The position numbers were made by a program, and so were the translations under genes. From Symsagittifera roscoffensis (taxonomy: Eukaryota > Xenacoelomorpha > Acoela > Convolutidae), in assembly GCF_963678635.1 (NCBI RefSeq), contig NC_087066.1:8771954-8835953 (forward strand): 64,000 bases of DNA, given 5' to 3'. The notes below the pieces were generated by a model. The model worked only from the letters and a program-made list of their open reading frames with translations, did not search any database and was not told where the DNA came from. This document shows, piece after piece, positions 34,735-47,570 of this stretch. Within the stretch, counting starts at the first letter, position 1. Each line of letters starts with the position of its first letter.

Positions 34735-37526
34735 TTAGAATGCCATTCCAATTGTGTAACCGTCCTCAACGCCGAGGGATTGCCATTTGGATCTTGTGCC
34801 TCTGATGCAAATGTTTGTTGCTCTTAGTATAGCGAATGAAATTCTACATCTCACCCAGCACATGACATGACTATATGGGCGGTCTCATTTTGATGCCAGA
34901 CCATCTGCTAGTGGTTTGAGGAAAAACGTGAACTCCAGTGCCAAAACACCATCTATTGAAGTGACAAGTGGAGTGAAAGACATGTGCTTTTCTTCACAAG
35001 CTGGTCCATACTTATTTTTCTTCTCAATCTCTGCAGTTTTCAGTACATTCATGGGATTGCGGTTTTGGTAAGACGGAGCGTCAGTGTCTGTAACACGGAT
35101 GTCGAACGACGCAGCCGACTGTCTATCCCAAACTCCACGAGTTGAAAGATCTGCAATTAGTGCCGGGGTTCCATTTTCTACATCTGGTTCTTTTACGACA
35201 GGTTCTCTTTTCACATCCTTCCACAAAATTGAAGCAAGATCGCCCATTGCGGCTCTTATTTCGTTGTGTCGTAGTGTTACCAGTCCGCCCTTCTTGCAAG
35301 AAAAAGCATGCTGTAAGTCAAAATCTTGTTGACATCATCGCATCTCGAAAAAGAACGTTTGAGTGGTTTTCTGTACCTGACACATAGAGCGTCTCTGAAC
35401 TATGTGGCTGACAAATCAAAATTATCTTTCAACAAGGGCAGCGAAGTTAGCCACAAGGAACAGTTGTTGTCGATTATTCTCCGGATTACCCGTTTCTGAT
35501 CTGCTGGTAAAACTGCAAGCAATTCATCGAGTTTATCTTTGTCCACAGCATTTTGTTTCTCCTCGTGGTTTTTTCTTGCTTCTCTCATCTTTGTTTTGTG
35601 TAGAGTTTGGTCGAAATCATCTTGAAGAAGGATCGAACTCACGAGACAGTCGGTTGCTTCGCGCGAAGTGGAAAATGCTAGTTCGGCACCTTCTATTGGA
35701 TTTCGCACACCTAGTCCCCCTCTTTTGACAGGAAGTGAATACAAAACACGATCTGAGTGTGTGACACTAGAAGTTCCTTGTAAGCTTGGCAAAAAGTTTT
35801 CCTCCAACATCTTCTCGAGATCAGAGCCAATAAATCCGCCCAAATATCTTCTACCTTCAACTATTCTGATGCCGAACCTGTCAAACAATTGATGAGCTTT
35901 TTCAACAAAGTTCGGGTGAACAACCAAATAACTTTTGCTTGGCTCTGGGTAATAGCCATACTTCGGGCCGTTTTCAGTCAAAGATGACAAACATTCAACC
36001 AGGTTTTCTAGTGCGCCGAGAGCTCCCGAATCATCTGCATACCATGTTTGTAAATACTTATCTCGGTCTTTGAGTGATTCAATCAATGGCATCAATGAAA
36101 CACCATAGAATAACATCGCTAGTGGATCACCCTGTGTAGTGCCTTCACTACTGAAAAGAAGTTCTGTCGTTCCTGCAACAATTAGCGGCGCATACCCTCT
36201 ATAAGTGTTGAAAAGAAATCGTGAGCACCTTGGCCAAAGTATTCTAGCATTCCATAGAGCCGTTTCCCTGTTCAATGCATTGAATGCATTTGAAGCATCC
36301 ATCAATAGAAGACCATGTCCGTCCTCTTTGGTGCTATTAAACAACTCCTCCACTGTGTGTACAGCTCCTTCTATTCCTGCTTTCACACCACAAGCTAGTT
36401 GTTGAGATCCACAGGTTTCTTCGAGATCTTTTTTGGTAGCTTCGGCCATACATTTACACATTATTCTTCGCAAACACTCACCTATGCCAATGGAATTAAC
36501 TCCGGGGCACTTGTCCAAAGCTATCAGACGACCTGAAATCAATGCTCGTATTTGGTTCCATGGAATAATTTCGTTAGCTATCTTTGTCATCAGCGCTGCC
36601 ACTTCGTCTCTCAAAGCCGAACTGTGTCCTCCAAATCGAAGAAATGCGTCTTTCCAATGTTCCGAATCTGTTCCTGAAGGTCCGGCTCCACCGTGCATTG
36701 ACATCGCAAATTTTTCTATAAGAAGAAGTTATGATTACTGTTTCTAACTCAGGCAAGCTGTCTACTTGAATTCTTGCTTTTTCTTTTGACTGTTTTGCTA
36801 CGGGATGTTTTTCTTTCAGAATGTCAATGACTAATTTTCTTGTTTTTGTTGTGGAATGAATAACTTCGTCATTTGGATGGAGCAAACCTCCGCCAGATCT
36901 GCTTGTCAACCAACGCATGGCAGACCGAACTTTCCCTTCCATAATCATTCGTGCAAAAACCACTGCGGTGTGCTCGTCTTCAGATCTGTTTTTTTTTCAT
37001 AGGTTTCCTAGGTTGTTTTTGTGAACATCGTTTGGCTTCTTGTAGTAGAATATTGAACTTACTATTTTCCCAGTCTTCAAGTCGTCTTCCTATCAAAGCT
37101 GTCACATCACGTGTGGTTTTTATCATTGGGTCGCGCTGTAAGATTAATCGGCTGAATACAAGAAGTCGTTCTGAACATTCGTTTTGGTTCAATCGGCAGA
37201 TTTCTTTCGTTAAAAGATCAACGTATTTACGGCCAATGTTTTCCCGGGACTAAATACAGTTTGCCTTGGAGGTTCACACTCACAGTCCATCTGTTCCCCC
37301 ATTCAGTTTCTTGAACTTCCTTAGATATGTCGAGAGACCCTCCAAAGGCGTCAAACAAACAGTTTGTGACGTTTTCTGTAATGGGTACGACAGGATAATG
37401 GTCTTGCTCACTGAGGGTCATAACACGAAGCTGTTGAGTCGCCCCAGTATAATGTTCGTCATTTTCTATTTTGTCTTCGGTTTCGTTGTATGAATCCTCT
37501 TGTTCATCGTCACTAACTCTCTGCGA
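34735..37526 (-). pseudogene. Dead reverse-transcriptase element, copy 2
   Basis: Counterpart of 25234-28024 with the same RT landmarks (catalytic WYADDS, EGTTQGDPLAM) and the same CCHC/nuclease tail. All five disabling changes listed for copy 1 are also present here. It has one more: a T run near 36990 is one base longer, which breaks the upstream part into pieces at 36574-36963 and 36980-37192. The largest intact piece is 35400-36704 (434 codons), identical in protein to copy 1. Confidence 0.88.
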
Positions 37527-37626
37527 CTAACTTCCGAGTGATCACAAAAACCAAAATAAGACGGCGGTCTTATCGCTCTGTCGCTTCTCCTCATCATTTC
37601 GTGTCGGGGTTGACAAACTCCTCACT

Positions 37627-37747
37627 AGTTGCAATAGTTGCGATAGTTGCTATTGTTGCAATAGTTACAATAGTTGCAATAGTTGCAATTGTTACAATAG
37701 TTGCAATATTTGCCATAGTTGCAATAGTTGTCAAAGTTGTTGCGGTA
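37627..37747 (+). repeat. 9 bp minisatellite, unit 2
   Basis: Same GTTGCAATA-type array as at 28125, with the same number and order of variant repeats. It has therefore not changed in length since the units separated. Confidence 0.85.
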
Positions 37748-37925
37748 ACAAATACTTACAGATACTTACAAATACGCAAATATTCCATTTTGATAATTTT
37801 TTTTGTTTGACAAGAAATAAAGTTTTATTTTCCTTAATTTATATACAATCATTTTTAATAGTTCTTTCCATTGTAAACTGGGAGTAAGTTTGTAATCGGG
37901 TGTTTTAGTTTTATTTGTTTTCAAC

Positions 37926-38112
37926 GCAAAAGCAAGTATCACAAATATTAATTAGACTGGGTCGAGTGATAAATCAAATTAAAATTTTTTATTGGTCAAG
38001 ACTCGAACTATATCTAAAAATATTAATTTCCTTGTCGAGAAAAATCGGCTTGAAGAGTTTTATTTTTAATTTATTTCGAGCAATAAAAGCGAGCAAGCAG
38101 GCGTATTATAGA
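37926..38112 (+). repeat. Dispersed repeat family B in unit 2
   Basis: Unit 2 counterpart of 28425-28610, with a one-base difference in the TAAAAATATTAAT region. Confidence 0.6.
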
Positions 38113-38179
38113 AGGACATTATGGTAAATATATAGAAAATGGTAAATATTATGGACATTATGGTAAATATATATATATG

Positions 38180-38451
38180 GAAAATTTTTATTAGGCCTTC
38201 AAAATTCTAGTTGCACAAATTTTCAAGGTTTTTAGCGCCAAGTTGCGATTACAATTTGCATAAATTCCAAAAAATTTTTATTAGGCCTTTAAAATTCTAG
38301 TTGCACAAATTTTCAAGGTTTTTAGCGCCATGTTGGGATTACAATTTGCATAATTTCCAGGAAATTTTTATTAGGCCTTCAAAATTCAAGTTGCACAAAT
38401 TTTCAAGGTTTTAGCGCCATGTTGCGATTACAATTTGCATAAATTCCAAAA
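38180..38451 (+). repeat. 90 bp tandem repeat, three copies, unit 2
   Basis: Counterpart of 28678-28949 with the same three copies. Small substitutions separate the two arrays (for example GTTGCGATTAC versus GTTGCAATTAC in the first copy and GTTGGGATTAC in the second). Confidence 0.85.
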
Positions 38452-40115
38452 AATTTCTGCAAATATACTTTAAAAATGTTTAGTTTCTCATTTATTTCAT
38501 TTAGCGTTTTTAGTCAATTGTGTTAAGAGCTGTTTTTATGCCTATTTTGCACTTTTTGGAAAATTTTGACCAAAAATTTGCATTTTTTCGGCGCGCGCTC
38601 CCCCTCAAAATTAGTATAAGTTTATAAATTGGCGCCAAAGGCGCCCCTAGAAAAATTTTATTGTCTGTTACCAAAAGTGGATATGTCAAAAATAGAACAA
38701 AGGGGGACTCTTTGGGTCGATAGGGGGTCGAATCTCTGAGGAGAGAGGGCGTCCAAACCCCCCCCCCCCTAAATCAGCCTCTGGCTAGCGGCTATCTTAG
38801 TTGTAAGTTTGTTTTCTGTTAACTAAATTTCTGTATTTCATATACTGTTGGATTTGTTTTGTGAGCTTGAACCAGTCCATTGATGTTAAGTAGAAACGAA
38901 AAAAGTCCTACAATTGATCCCTCGGAAACTCGAACTGTACAATTTATCTGTAAACTCTTGATTTGATTAGTTTGATTAAACTGGTAGCAGTTCTATAATT
39001 GAGACTTCATGATCAAGAGATTCGATCTAATTGACCACTTTCTCAGCAATCATCATAGTTCAACCTGTTTAAATTGTTCGATAATTCTGTAAAAAAGACA
39101 AAAATTTTATTTCTAACACGACAGTGTTTTCGCATCATTTTTTGATAGTTAGGATAAAGTTTTTTTTCGTTCTAAGACATCTAATTAGCATGGAAAAACT
39201 TCAGTCTTTTGGATTAATTTTTGTCAAATAGCTTTCAAAGTAATTTATTCCACGTTTGTATATCGGGAATGTTTTTGACAAAATCAAAAACTTTGGAAAG
39301 CCTTGATCAAATAACACTTTTCAAGCTTGGTCATTTTCGGGCTCAGTCATCACTGTAAAAATTGTCCGAAGTATCCAGCAAAATTGTGTTTGTTAGCTAC
39401 TGGAAAACGGAGTCCAGCCCAAATGTATGCTAGTTTGGAGTATGAGTGATTTCGTGAGGCGATCCATACTATGCTCCGTGATGCTGGTCCTTGTGAAAAG
39501 GTTTTGAGAGTTCGTCAATTTCACGTTTTTTGCACAAAAAAGTTTTATTTTCAATTACTTTCGGTTCTGATAGCTGTTTTCTGGATACTTAGTTGGAGAT
39601 ACAAGCGTAATTAGAACAAGAAAAAAACAGAACAAGAACAATGAGAAAGAGAGACATTATCTTTTATACCATAACTTTGATAGTGCGAAAAGGTTTTGTT
39701 ACCCACCACGCGCAAATCTAGGAATTTCTTGCGGGGGGCGGATTTTCAAAAAGAAAATTTTGTCGACCTTTTTTTTAGCTTGACCAAATTGATTTTCTGA
39801 GCTCTCTCAAAACACTATAAAGACCGTAACTTGACCAAATTTTCTGCGCTGCAGGCAAATTTTTGAAAAAAAGCCAAAAAAGGCGTTTCTAGACACTTTT
39901 TAAAAATCGCGTTTTTTCGGCGCGCGCTCCCTCCTAAATCCGCTACTCTTACCAACCACTTGACTCACCATTCAAAAAATTATACAACTGATACGAGAGA
40001 GAAACCTCAGTGCTTACCAGTCAGTAACCAGAATTAGGTAATAATGTCTATCGCTCACTATTGAGCTAAATAAAATTCAGGTCAAATTACTCATTGAGCA
40101 ACATAATCTTCAATT

Positions 40116-41054
40116 CCCGGGTTGACCAAAACTTCTTATCATACAATTTCCATATATGAGAAACTTCTTGTCATACAATTTCATACAATTCCATACGTAC
40201 AGAAAATTGTATGAAAACTCTATGATAAGCATTTTTCCATATATGAAAATTGTATGATAGGTGTTTTCCCATAAACCAAAAATTTTGATTTTTTCTTTCT
40301 AAATTTAGTTTCTGAAAAATTTTCGGTTGTAGTTGCAACCGAACACAAGTGACAAAGACCTTGGTTACTCAAAACACCAAAGGTTGGACGGTCTTGAATG
40401 TACAATGCATAGAAAACGACCTGAATTTGGCTGTCTTTCACAATTTATATAACAAAAGTAACAAACTTTTATTTTTTGGCAAAATTTTTTAATGATGACT
40501 ATATTAAAATTTTGAATTTTCAAATTATCAGACATTGATCAAGGCGTACATTAACACCCCATACAAAAGAAAGAGGAATTTTCAGCGTTTTTGAAAAAAA
40601 AAATTAAATAAAAAGAAAATAAAAGCCAATTTTATTGTATCCAGGACTACGTTATGCACACAAAATATTAAATTTTGCATGCAAAATTTTTTTTTTCGAA
40701 AAATGTTTGTTTGCGTACGAAAATCGATTTGCGGTTGAAAAAAAAACAAAAAAATTTTTGGGCTAAATTTTCAAAATTACTTAGAAAATTTTTTGTGTCG
40801 CCATCAAAAAAATTCCAGTCATACAATTTCCATATATGGGAATTGTATGATAAGCATTTTTTTCAAAAAAACGAAAACCTCAGTTTTTATCACCAGATTG
40901 TTTTATTAGAATCAAACAGCCACAGAAATGAGTTTATACCAGTTTTCAACCATTTTTAGAAATTGTTTGAAAATTGTATGACAAGCATTTTCCCACACAC
41001 TTGATATATGGAATTGTATGATAAGCATTTTCGGTGTATGGAGGTCAACCCGGG
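40116..41054. mobile_element. 939 bp non-autonomous DNA transposon in unit 2
   Basis: The ends are perfect inverted repeats, CCCGGGTTGACC and GGTCAACCCGGG. Unit 1 preserves the empty site (CAATTATCAG at 30611-30620). The filled site reads CAATT, element, TTATCAG, giving a 2 bp TT duplication. Inside both ends are many copies, in both orientations, of ATTGTATGATAAGCATTTT and ACAATTTCCATATATG, as expected for subterminal transposase-binding repeats. The small frames at 40220-40441 and 40675-40959 show no transposase motifs. I cannot assign a superfamily. Confidence 0.9.
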
Positions 41055-43785
41055 TTATCAGTTGGTTTTTTAAAAGAATCTGGCTAGAGAGCTCCAAATT
41101 CATCCAGAAAGTCTGATTTTACAGTTGTTTGGATTGAAATGAGCAATCGGTTAGTTAACTGTTTCTATAGATTGTAAGAAAGATGAAAGGTTCCTTGCTA
41201 TTGCTGAGAACTTTCTTGCTATATAGATGAAAACTTTCTTGCTATGTAGATGAAAAGTTTCTTGCTATCTTGCTATTGCTTTCTATTAATAGGGCTGATA
41301 ACAGCAAACATTCTTTTTTTTAATATACAAGATTCAATTGAAACTGTTGGTTGGTTTGTTTTGGCTTTTTTGCAGCACTTTTGAATCCAAGAACAGCAGT
41401 GATGATTTTGATCTAGCAGAAACATCCTTATCACCAACCTTACAAAAAATTTGGTGGCTCCTTAAAATTGATGCCCTCCTTAAAAAATGAAGCAAATTAC
41501 CCATGTTTTTCATTAAGTGTCCTTGTTTTGTGGTCGAACGGATGCTTTTTGATTGAAAACGTGTCGTCTAAAATGTTTTTTCTTTTTCATCAGTCTTAAC
41601 TTGATTTCGTAACAATGTGATTTCATCCAAATTTTTCCCACATCCTTTGTTTTCTTACGTTTTCCGGCCTTTCCATGAGCCTAAACCTTGATGGCTCAGT
41701 TGGAGGACCTTCTCCAAAAGCTTGCACAGTTTCTCCTCCAGATAATTAAAGCTTAACCTTTCTGTATATAACTGATCTCTATTTGTCGTCCTTATAACTG
41801 GAAAATTAAAAACAATTTGCTTTAAAGTAGGCTATTTTGTTTTCGTAGGAAATTCAGTTCACACTAGAATTTTGCTGCAAGAAAAGCAGATGACAGTCAA
41901 GCGAGCACAAGCGTTCGTTTTGCCGCAGCAACGTCACCGTTCACAGTAAAGCTGGATCAAGTGGCGGTTAAGGTAAGTCGATTTTGAGAAATATAGCACT
42001 CTTAAGCGTCTGATGCTTCCAAATTGAGGGCCGCGTCCTTTTTTAACCCAGTTTTTAAACAACATTCGACTAGAACAACATTCGGCAAATTTCGCGATCA
42101 GAAAAAAACCTATTCTAAAATATTCGGGAGCATAAATTGCTATTTCATGACTCTAGTTTATTTTTACGAATCAAAACTTCCACATTTTGATTTGTGGGCA
42201 ATAGAAATTCCTCCGATCACAAAAGTTTGCCAAATAGAAATAGAAAGAAATTGATAAATTTTTCATGTCTTTCACAAATCATAGAAAATAATTGAAAATA
42301 CAAGTCTGCCTGTACTAGGGCTCCTAATCTCCCTCCGCCCTTGACCATATCTTGAAATTTTTGTTAAACGTTTTGACGATCCCATTGTATTTTTTAGTGA
42401 AGACTTTTTCCATGCTCAAAAACGATAACACTTTTTACTTGTGATTGTTTTGGCTGTTCTGGATTTATGTTTTTTGCGTTCAAAAATCATTCCAATATGA
42501 CATGAGGAGTGGTAATATGCATTCCGAACGCTTTATTGGCAAGCGTTCCGAACGCTTAACTAGGTAACTATTGTCTCATCAGTTGTGGCAAAATAGAACT
42601 CTGCTATTTCATTTTATAAAATTCTGTCTATATTAACAATAGTAAAGTATAGCAGCAAAAAAGCCGTGCATAGCTGTAAGAGGTCTGGAAATGAAATTTT
42701 TCAAGTTTTGCCGTGAACTGACATAGAGGCATGTTTTTTTATTTATGTAAAGTTCTTGATTTTGAGTTCGTTGTCTGAAGACCTGCCACTTGACATTGCA
42801 GACCTCTAGGCTGTCTGGATTCACTTAAAACAAAAGATGCAGTATTTTTCATGTTGTTGGATCATATAGTTGCATCTGAATTAAACATTATACAGTAGCC
42901 GTCTTGGATCTACTTAACCATCTCTCCCCCCTTCAAGAAAAGGGGGTTTTGTTAAGTAGATTACTTGCAGCGAATTTTCGACCAATCAGAATGCAGCAAA
43001 ATTCAAGTTTACATACAACGATTTAGTACTAAATTACTGTTTTTATTGCTGCGCGTTCGGTTTTTCTTCGAATCGCTTTGACTTACGTAAAAAACCTCGT
43101 TAAGATTCATGATATTATATTATACCCCTTTTCAATCCTGGTCCGAACTTCACAAAAATTGAAAAGAAAGTTGTCTCTGTGATGTGAAAAATTTTAAATG
43201 TAGGCTGGCTTTGACCTTACAGCAAAACAAGTTTGCAACTTAAAAACAAGAGTAGGTTAGGGTACTCCCCATTTGGTGAGTGAAACAGTAAGCTTCAGTG
43301 TTTCACGACACAATACTGGCTATTGCAACTTCGGTCGCTGCATCAAGATTGAATACAAAATGAGGTGAAACAATTATGTCAAAAAGGAGCAATATTTTTT
43401 TCTAAGAGACTGATTTAGACAAATTGAATGACAAACAAAAATCTGATATATTTTGCCCTTTCATTTTGAGCATTTTTATTCTCCCATTAACTAAGTACTA
43501 AGATTGTTTTGATTTCAAGACAACAAAACAAACAATATGCTGCAGAAATGTTGATAAGATTTTTTTCTTAGCCTCGAAGTAAAAAGTTTGCAGTTTTTGC
43601 TACACTATATAATATGTATACGAATACTTCAAAAGTTATTTATAGAATATACCAAGATACCAATAGCTAAAAACGCTGAAACACCGTTTCGAAAATCACT
43701 CATCTCCAGGTCTGCAAACTGTTGAATGATAATTCTTCCATTTCTTTAACAACTAAAAGGCGTTTTTCATCAATTTGTTCATGTT
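41055..43785. other. Gene-free right half of unit 2
   Basis: Counterpart of 30616-33755. From 41055 to about 41729 it differs from unit 1 by only a couple of changes; from 41730 on the differences are dense. Extra words seen only here include an insertion at about 42127-42155 (after TATTCGGGAGC) and a partial duplication around GCGTTCCGAACGC at 42525-42560. No gene. Confidence 0.7.
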
Positions 43786-45059
43786 GGAAACATTTTTAGG
43801 CTCAATTTGTTTCACTTTCAATAATTTTTTCTCCACGTTTTCCACGTTATAAATCAAATTGTCATGACTTTTTTTTCAAAACTTTAGGCAATGCACTATT
43901 TTTCTATGAAAGCGTTAACATTGAAAAAATTCTAAAACCAAAACCACTCAAAAAAACTTCCTAACAAAGTTCCTTTTTTAGCAATTATTATTGAGCATTT
44001 CAAATGAAAAATGGATTATCTTTTGTTGTTCAGTGCAGTAATTTTTCCACGCAAAATTAAGGACCACAAATAATCATCGGACTGGGTCGAGTAATACATC
44101 ATATTCACTTGTGATTCGAACGACGTTAAAATTTTTTGAAAACTTGTCCCAGTAATGATTGAGAGAATTCGTTTAGAAACCTTTAGCTTTTAGTCACTTT
44201 GCGAGCGAAAAAACTCAGCGAGTAGGCTGATAATAGGATTTATAAAGGATTTTTATAAAAGGAGGACAAACCTTGGAACTTTTTTTCCAGCACTGAAACT
44301 TTTGTTTCACTCCAGTAGAATTACTTTTTACATTTCTTAGTGACATTTTAGGATACAAAACTTCAAAACTTGTTATAAATATGTTTCAAGTAGTGCAATA
44401 AGCCAATAATCTAGAGAACTTATTATTGATATAGCACCAACTTGAGCAAGCGCAGAAGGTAATTCAACGTATTGAAGCGCCGCTGAGAACTTTCTATTAA
44501 GTACTGTCTTGTATGGAACTGAATGCTTAATCTAAGTAACTTTTATACAAAAAAAATTATAAAACTATAAAAAAATTTCAAAATCTTACAGTTCTTTTAT
44601 TATGCATCTAATTGATTCATTTTTGCAGTAGTATTTACAAGCAAAGAAAAGCAGACATGAAAATTATATTTTATATGATTTGTTTTATTTCAGTTAGCAC
44701 GGTGTTTTTTTGGGTGTTCGCTTTATTAACAGTTATTAAAAAAACTACTCAAAACTTTTTTTACCAAAACCAATTGTTGATGTAGTCGCAATCAATTAAA
44801 TAAGTATCTCTGATTTTATGCATAAGGTTGTCTATAGGCTGGTTAGGCTCGATTAAAACTTCTCTAATGATATTCATATTGAAAAATAATTAGAGAAATA
44901 TATAGTATCCGTATTCGCATAGATATTAATTTTTTGTTATTTCCTGTTAATTTTTTTTGTAGTTTGTGATTTTATTCTACTAGTGGTATCGAGTGATTTG
45001 TCTAATTCTTGTTTTGAAATAAAATTATTCACGTTTTCATTTTCCTGTTCTCGTCTTAT
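43786..45059. other. Intergenic DNA right of the duplication
   Basis: Unique AT-rich sequence without a gene, apart from a family B copy at 44045-44250. Its right part may be the 3' tail of the LINE that begins next door. Confidence 0.55.
44045..44250 (+). repeat. Dispersed repeat family B, copy
   Basis: Blocks CCACGCAAAATTAAGGACCA, CGGACTGGGTCGAGTAATAC, TTGTGATTCGAACGACGTTA and TTTGCGAGCGAAAAAACTCA with GCGAGTAGGCTG. Same order as at 11095-11310. Confidence 0.6.
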
Positions 45060-47570
45060 TACTTTAGAGAGTAATTTTAGCAGTTCGTATTTCTGCGTTT
45101 TTCTTATAGTCCTTACTTCTTCTGTTCTTTTGTGACAAAATGCAATTCGAATTAAAAAAAAATTTGTTGTACTTGCAAATTTTTCAAAGAAATTTAATTG
45201 GCAACTCCGTATGATAAAACAACATTTTGATATATTGGTTGTATAAACTGCTTGTAAATTCTAATGAGAACAGATGAGCTGAGAATATGTCTTGTTTGAT
45301 AAAAAACGGATATGAATCGATTGCATTTTTTTTATTGATTCAAAATGTTGGTTGAAGGTAACTTTTTGATCCAATTTTAATCCCAGGTATTTAGTTGCAC
45401 TTTTTAGTTTTATCGTGTTATGGTTCCAGGTAAAACTTTCAAACTTTTAAAATTCTTTTAATGATCATTATTTGTGTTTTTTTTCCTTTGTTTATTGTAA
45501 GTTTATTACTTTCCATCCATTGGACATTCGGATATTAATTTCAAATCTGTTTTAAGTTTTTCAGTTTCGTTGAGTGTTCCAAGAATAATAGTGTCATCCG
45601 CATAAAGAATACAATCACTGTGCTGTGGTATAATGAGAAGATCATTGATATAAACAAGAAAAAGTAGGGGACTCAAAACAGAACCTTGAGGTACCCCACA
45701 ATGAAGTTTCTCTGTTGTTGAACAATTGTTCGAATGAAAGGCATACTGGTTTCTATTGCTGAGGTAAGATTTCAGTAAATTAAGAGGAACGCCTCTCAGC
45801 CCGTAAGGTTATGAATAAATGTTATGATCAAGAGTATCGAAAGCATTAGATAGATCTAAGAGTGTGCAGTGCGTCAACTTATCAGTGTTTTTCCTCTCAA
45901 TAAGAACCCCTGAAATTTCCACAATAGCATCAATTGTAGAGCGTCTGTTGCGAAATCCAAACTGTTTATTGCTTAACACGTCAAACTGATTAAAAATATT
46001 TATATTTCGTTTCGATAACAGTTTTTCAAAAACTTTTCCTATAACAGGAATTTAAGAAATAGGTCTATAATTGCATGGAAGTGACTTGTCTCCTGCTTTG
46101 AAAATTGGAACTATTTTTGCTGTTTTAAGTTAACTGGGATAAACTGCTTCGCTAATTATCTGGTTAAAAATAAAAGTCAATTGAGCTGTTATAATAGGGT
46201 TAATTTTTTTCATTAGGTAACTTGACAGACCCATGTCATCTTCAGATTTTTTGTTGGGCAGTTGCTTTTTTGTGTCACAAACATCCTGTTCATCAATTTG
46301 TGACAGAAACGAAGAATTTGTATTTGCAATATTTTTAGGAAAAATCACTCTGTTTTTGAAATCAGATGACAACTCTGGACCGACTGTGACAAAATAGTCG
46401 TTCAATTCTTGTGCAGTTATAGGATTTTCTTCCGTATTTGAAATTTGTTTCTCATAATCGCCTTTAACTTCGTTCACATAATCAAAAATTTTTTTATTGG
46501 GTTGTCCATTGTTTTCAAAGAATACTCCATTATAAAATTCTTTTTTATTTTCTGCTACCATTTTTTTTGATTTTGACGGTTTGCCGTCTAAATTTTTGCT
46601 TTGCCTCTAAAGTACCCTGATTTGATACGCTTTTAGTAATTTTTTTTAACACTCGAATTTTTGATATCATTAGTTATCCAGCTTTTTTTTTGATTTGGTC
46701 TTTTTTTTGGACAGCGGCAACATTGCATCCAGAGTATTGTGAACTTGCTGCTGTAGGAACTCAATTTTTTCATCAGTACCAATTGCACTATCTTCAAACT
46801 CAATTTCGATTCGGTTTCATGTAAAAACCAGTTGATCTCAAATTTGAGTTCCTGCTTTTGTAGTTTTCCATAATTTCTACCGTAAAATTCTTCGTTTTCA
46901 TAACTATTTATGCGTCCTATGTTGAAGTCAACTTCAACACCATAACGATCAGTGATTGCGTGTTCAATAATTCTACTGCTGCATGGAAAACTTGCAAAGG
47001 CCGAATCTATGGTTTTTGAGAATTCTGTTTAACACGCGTGCTGTTATTTCGCTCGGATATCAGATTAGAAATAAGCAGTTCTGTTTTTTAAGGAGTTGCG
47101 TGCTATCTTATGTCACAACCGATAAATCTATGTTAAAGTCTCCTTTTCTTATATGTTTATCTTTAGTGTCAATTTTCAATTCAAACACATGTGTCAATAT
47201 AACTTAAGGAAATTTTCGTTTTTTTTTGCACTGGGCGACTTCTAAACTGCAGTTAGAAACAATTTATGTTTGTTACAGATCGTCGAGACCGTAAGAAGTT
47301 GCATTTCTTTTGAGGCTGTACGTTTCAAGATCTTTAAAACGTTTTCTACCCTAGGAAGAATTGCTACTCATCCATCCCTACCTTTGGTTTTGTTACTTTT
47401 AGCTACGTGCTTGAAATCATTTTGTCAAAAAATGTTAAGATTAGATATGTCCCTAAGCCAGTTTCTGTTAGAACAACAAAAATAAGCTTCAGTTTTTGTT
47501 GCTGAAGCAGTACATCCATTTCATCATAATTTTCTCCAATAGAGCGTATATTTTGTAGAAAAAACATTTT
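45060..47570 (-). pseudogene. Degenerate LINE (jockey/CR1-like), ORF2 remnant
   Basis: Read on the - strand. Near 47540 there is an endonuclease-like start (NIRSIGENYDEMDVLL, then LTETGL). A pre-RT segment at 46130-46561 contains LNDYFVTVGPELS and DDMGLSSYLMKKI. The RT core follows: KIVPIFKAGDKS, FGFRNRRST, DLSNAFDTLDH, GVPQGSVLSPLLF (about 45681-45720) and the catalytic YADD (45593-45604). A C-terminal RHILSSSVLIRIY block lies near 45290. In-frame stops (for example TAA near 45805 and the stop at 46130) and frame breaks throughout show it is dead. The edges are approximate. The apurinic-type endonuclease plus this RT motif set point to the jockey/CR1/L2 group; a finer call is not possible. 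Confidence 0.85.

Larger units (their letters stand above)
33756..43785 (+). repeat. Tandem duplication, unit 2 (about 10 kb with insertion)
   Basis: Second head-to-tail copy. It starts at GCTGTAGGTGCTAG immediately after the end of unit 1, and its last shared words are TTTTTCATCAATTTGTTCATG. The offset to unit 1 is about 9501-9502 up to 40115 and about 10440 after the inserted transposon. The junction is GTTCATGTTC followed by GCTGTAGG, with no more than a few bases of overlap with either outer boundary. No target duplication or terminal repeat marks the unit as a mobile element. Confidence 0.92.

Noticed and set aside
24253-43785. Treating the two 9.5 kb units as long terminal repeats of one giant element
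   Set aside because: There is no internal region between them, no target duplication at the outer ends, and each unit contains a complete unrelated RT pseudogene.
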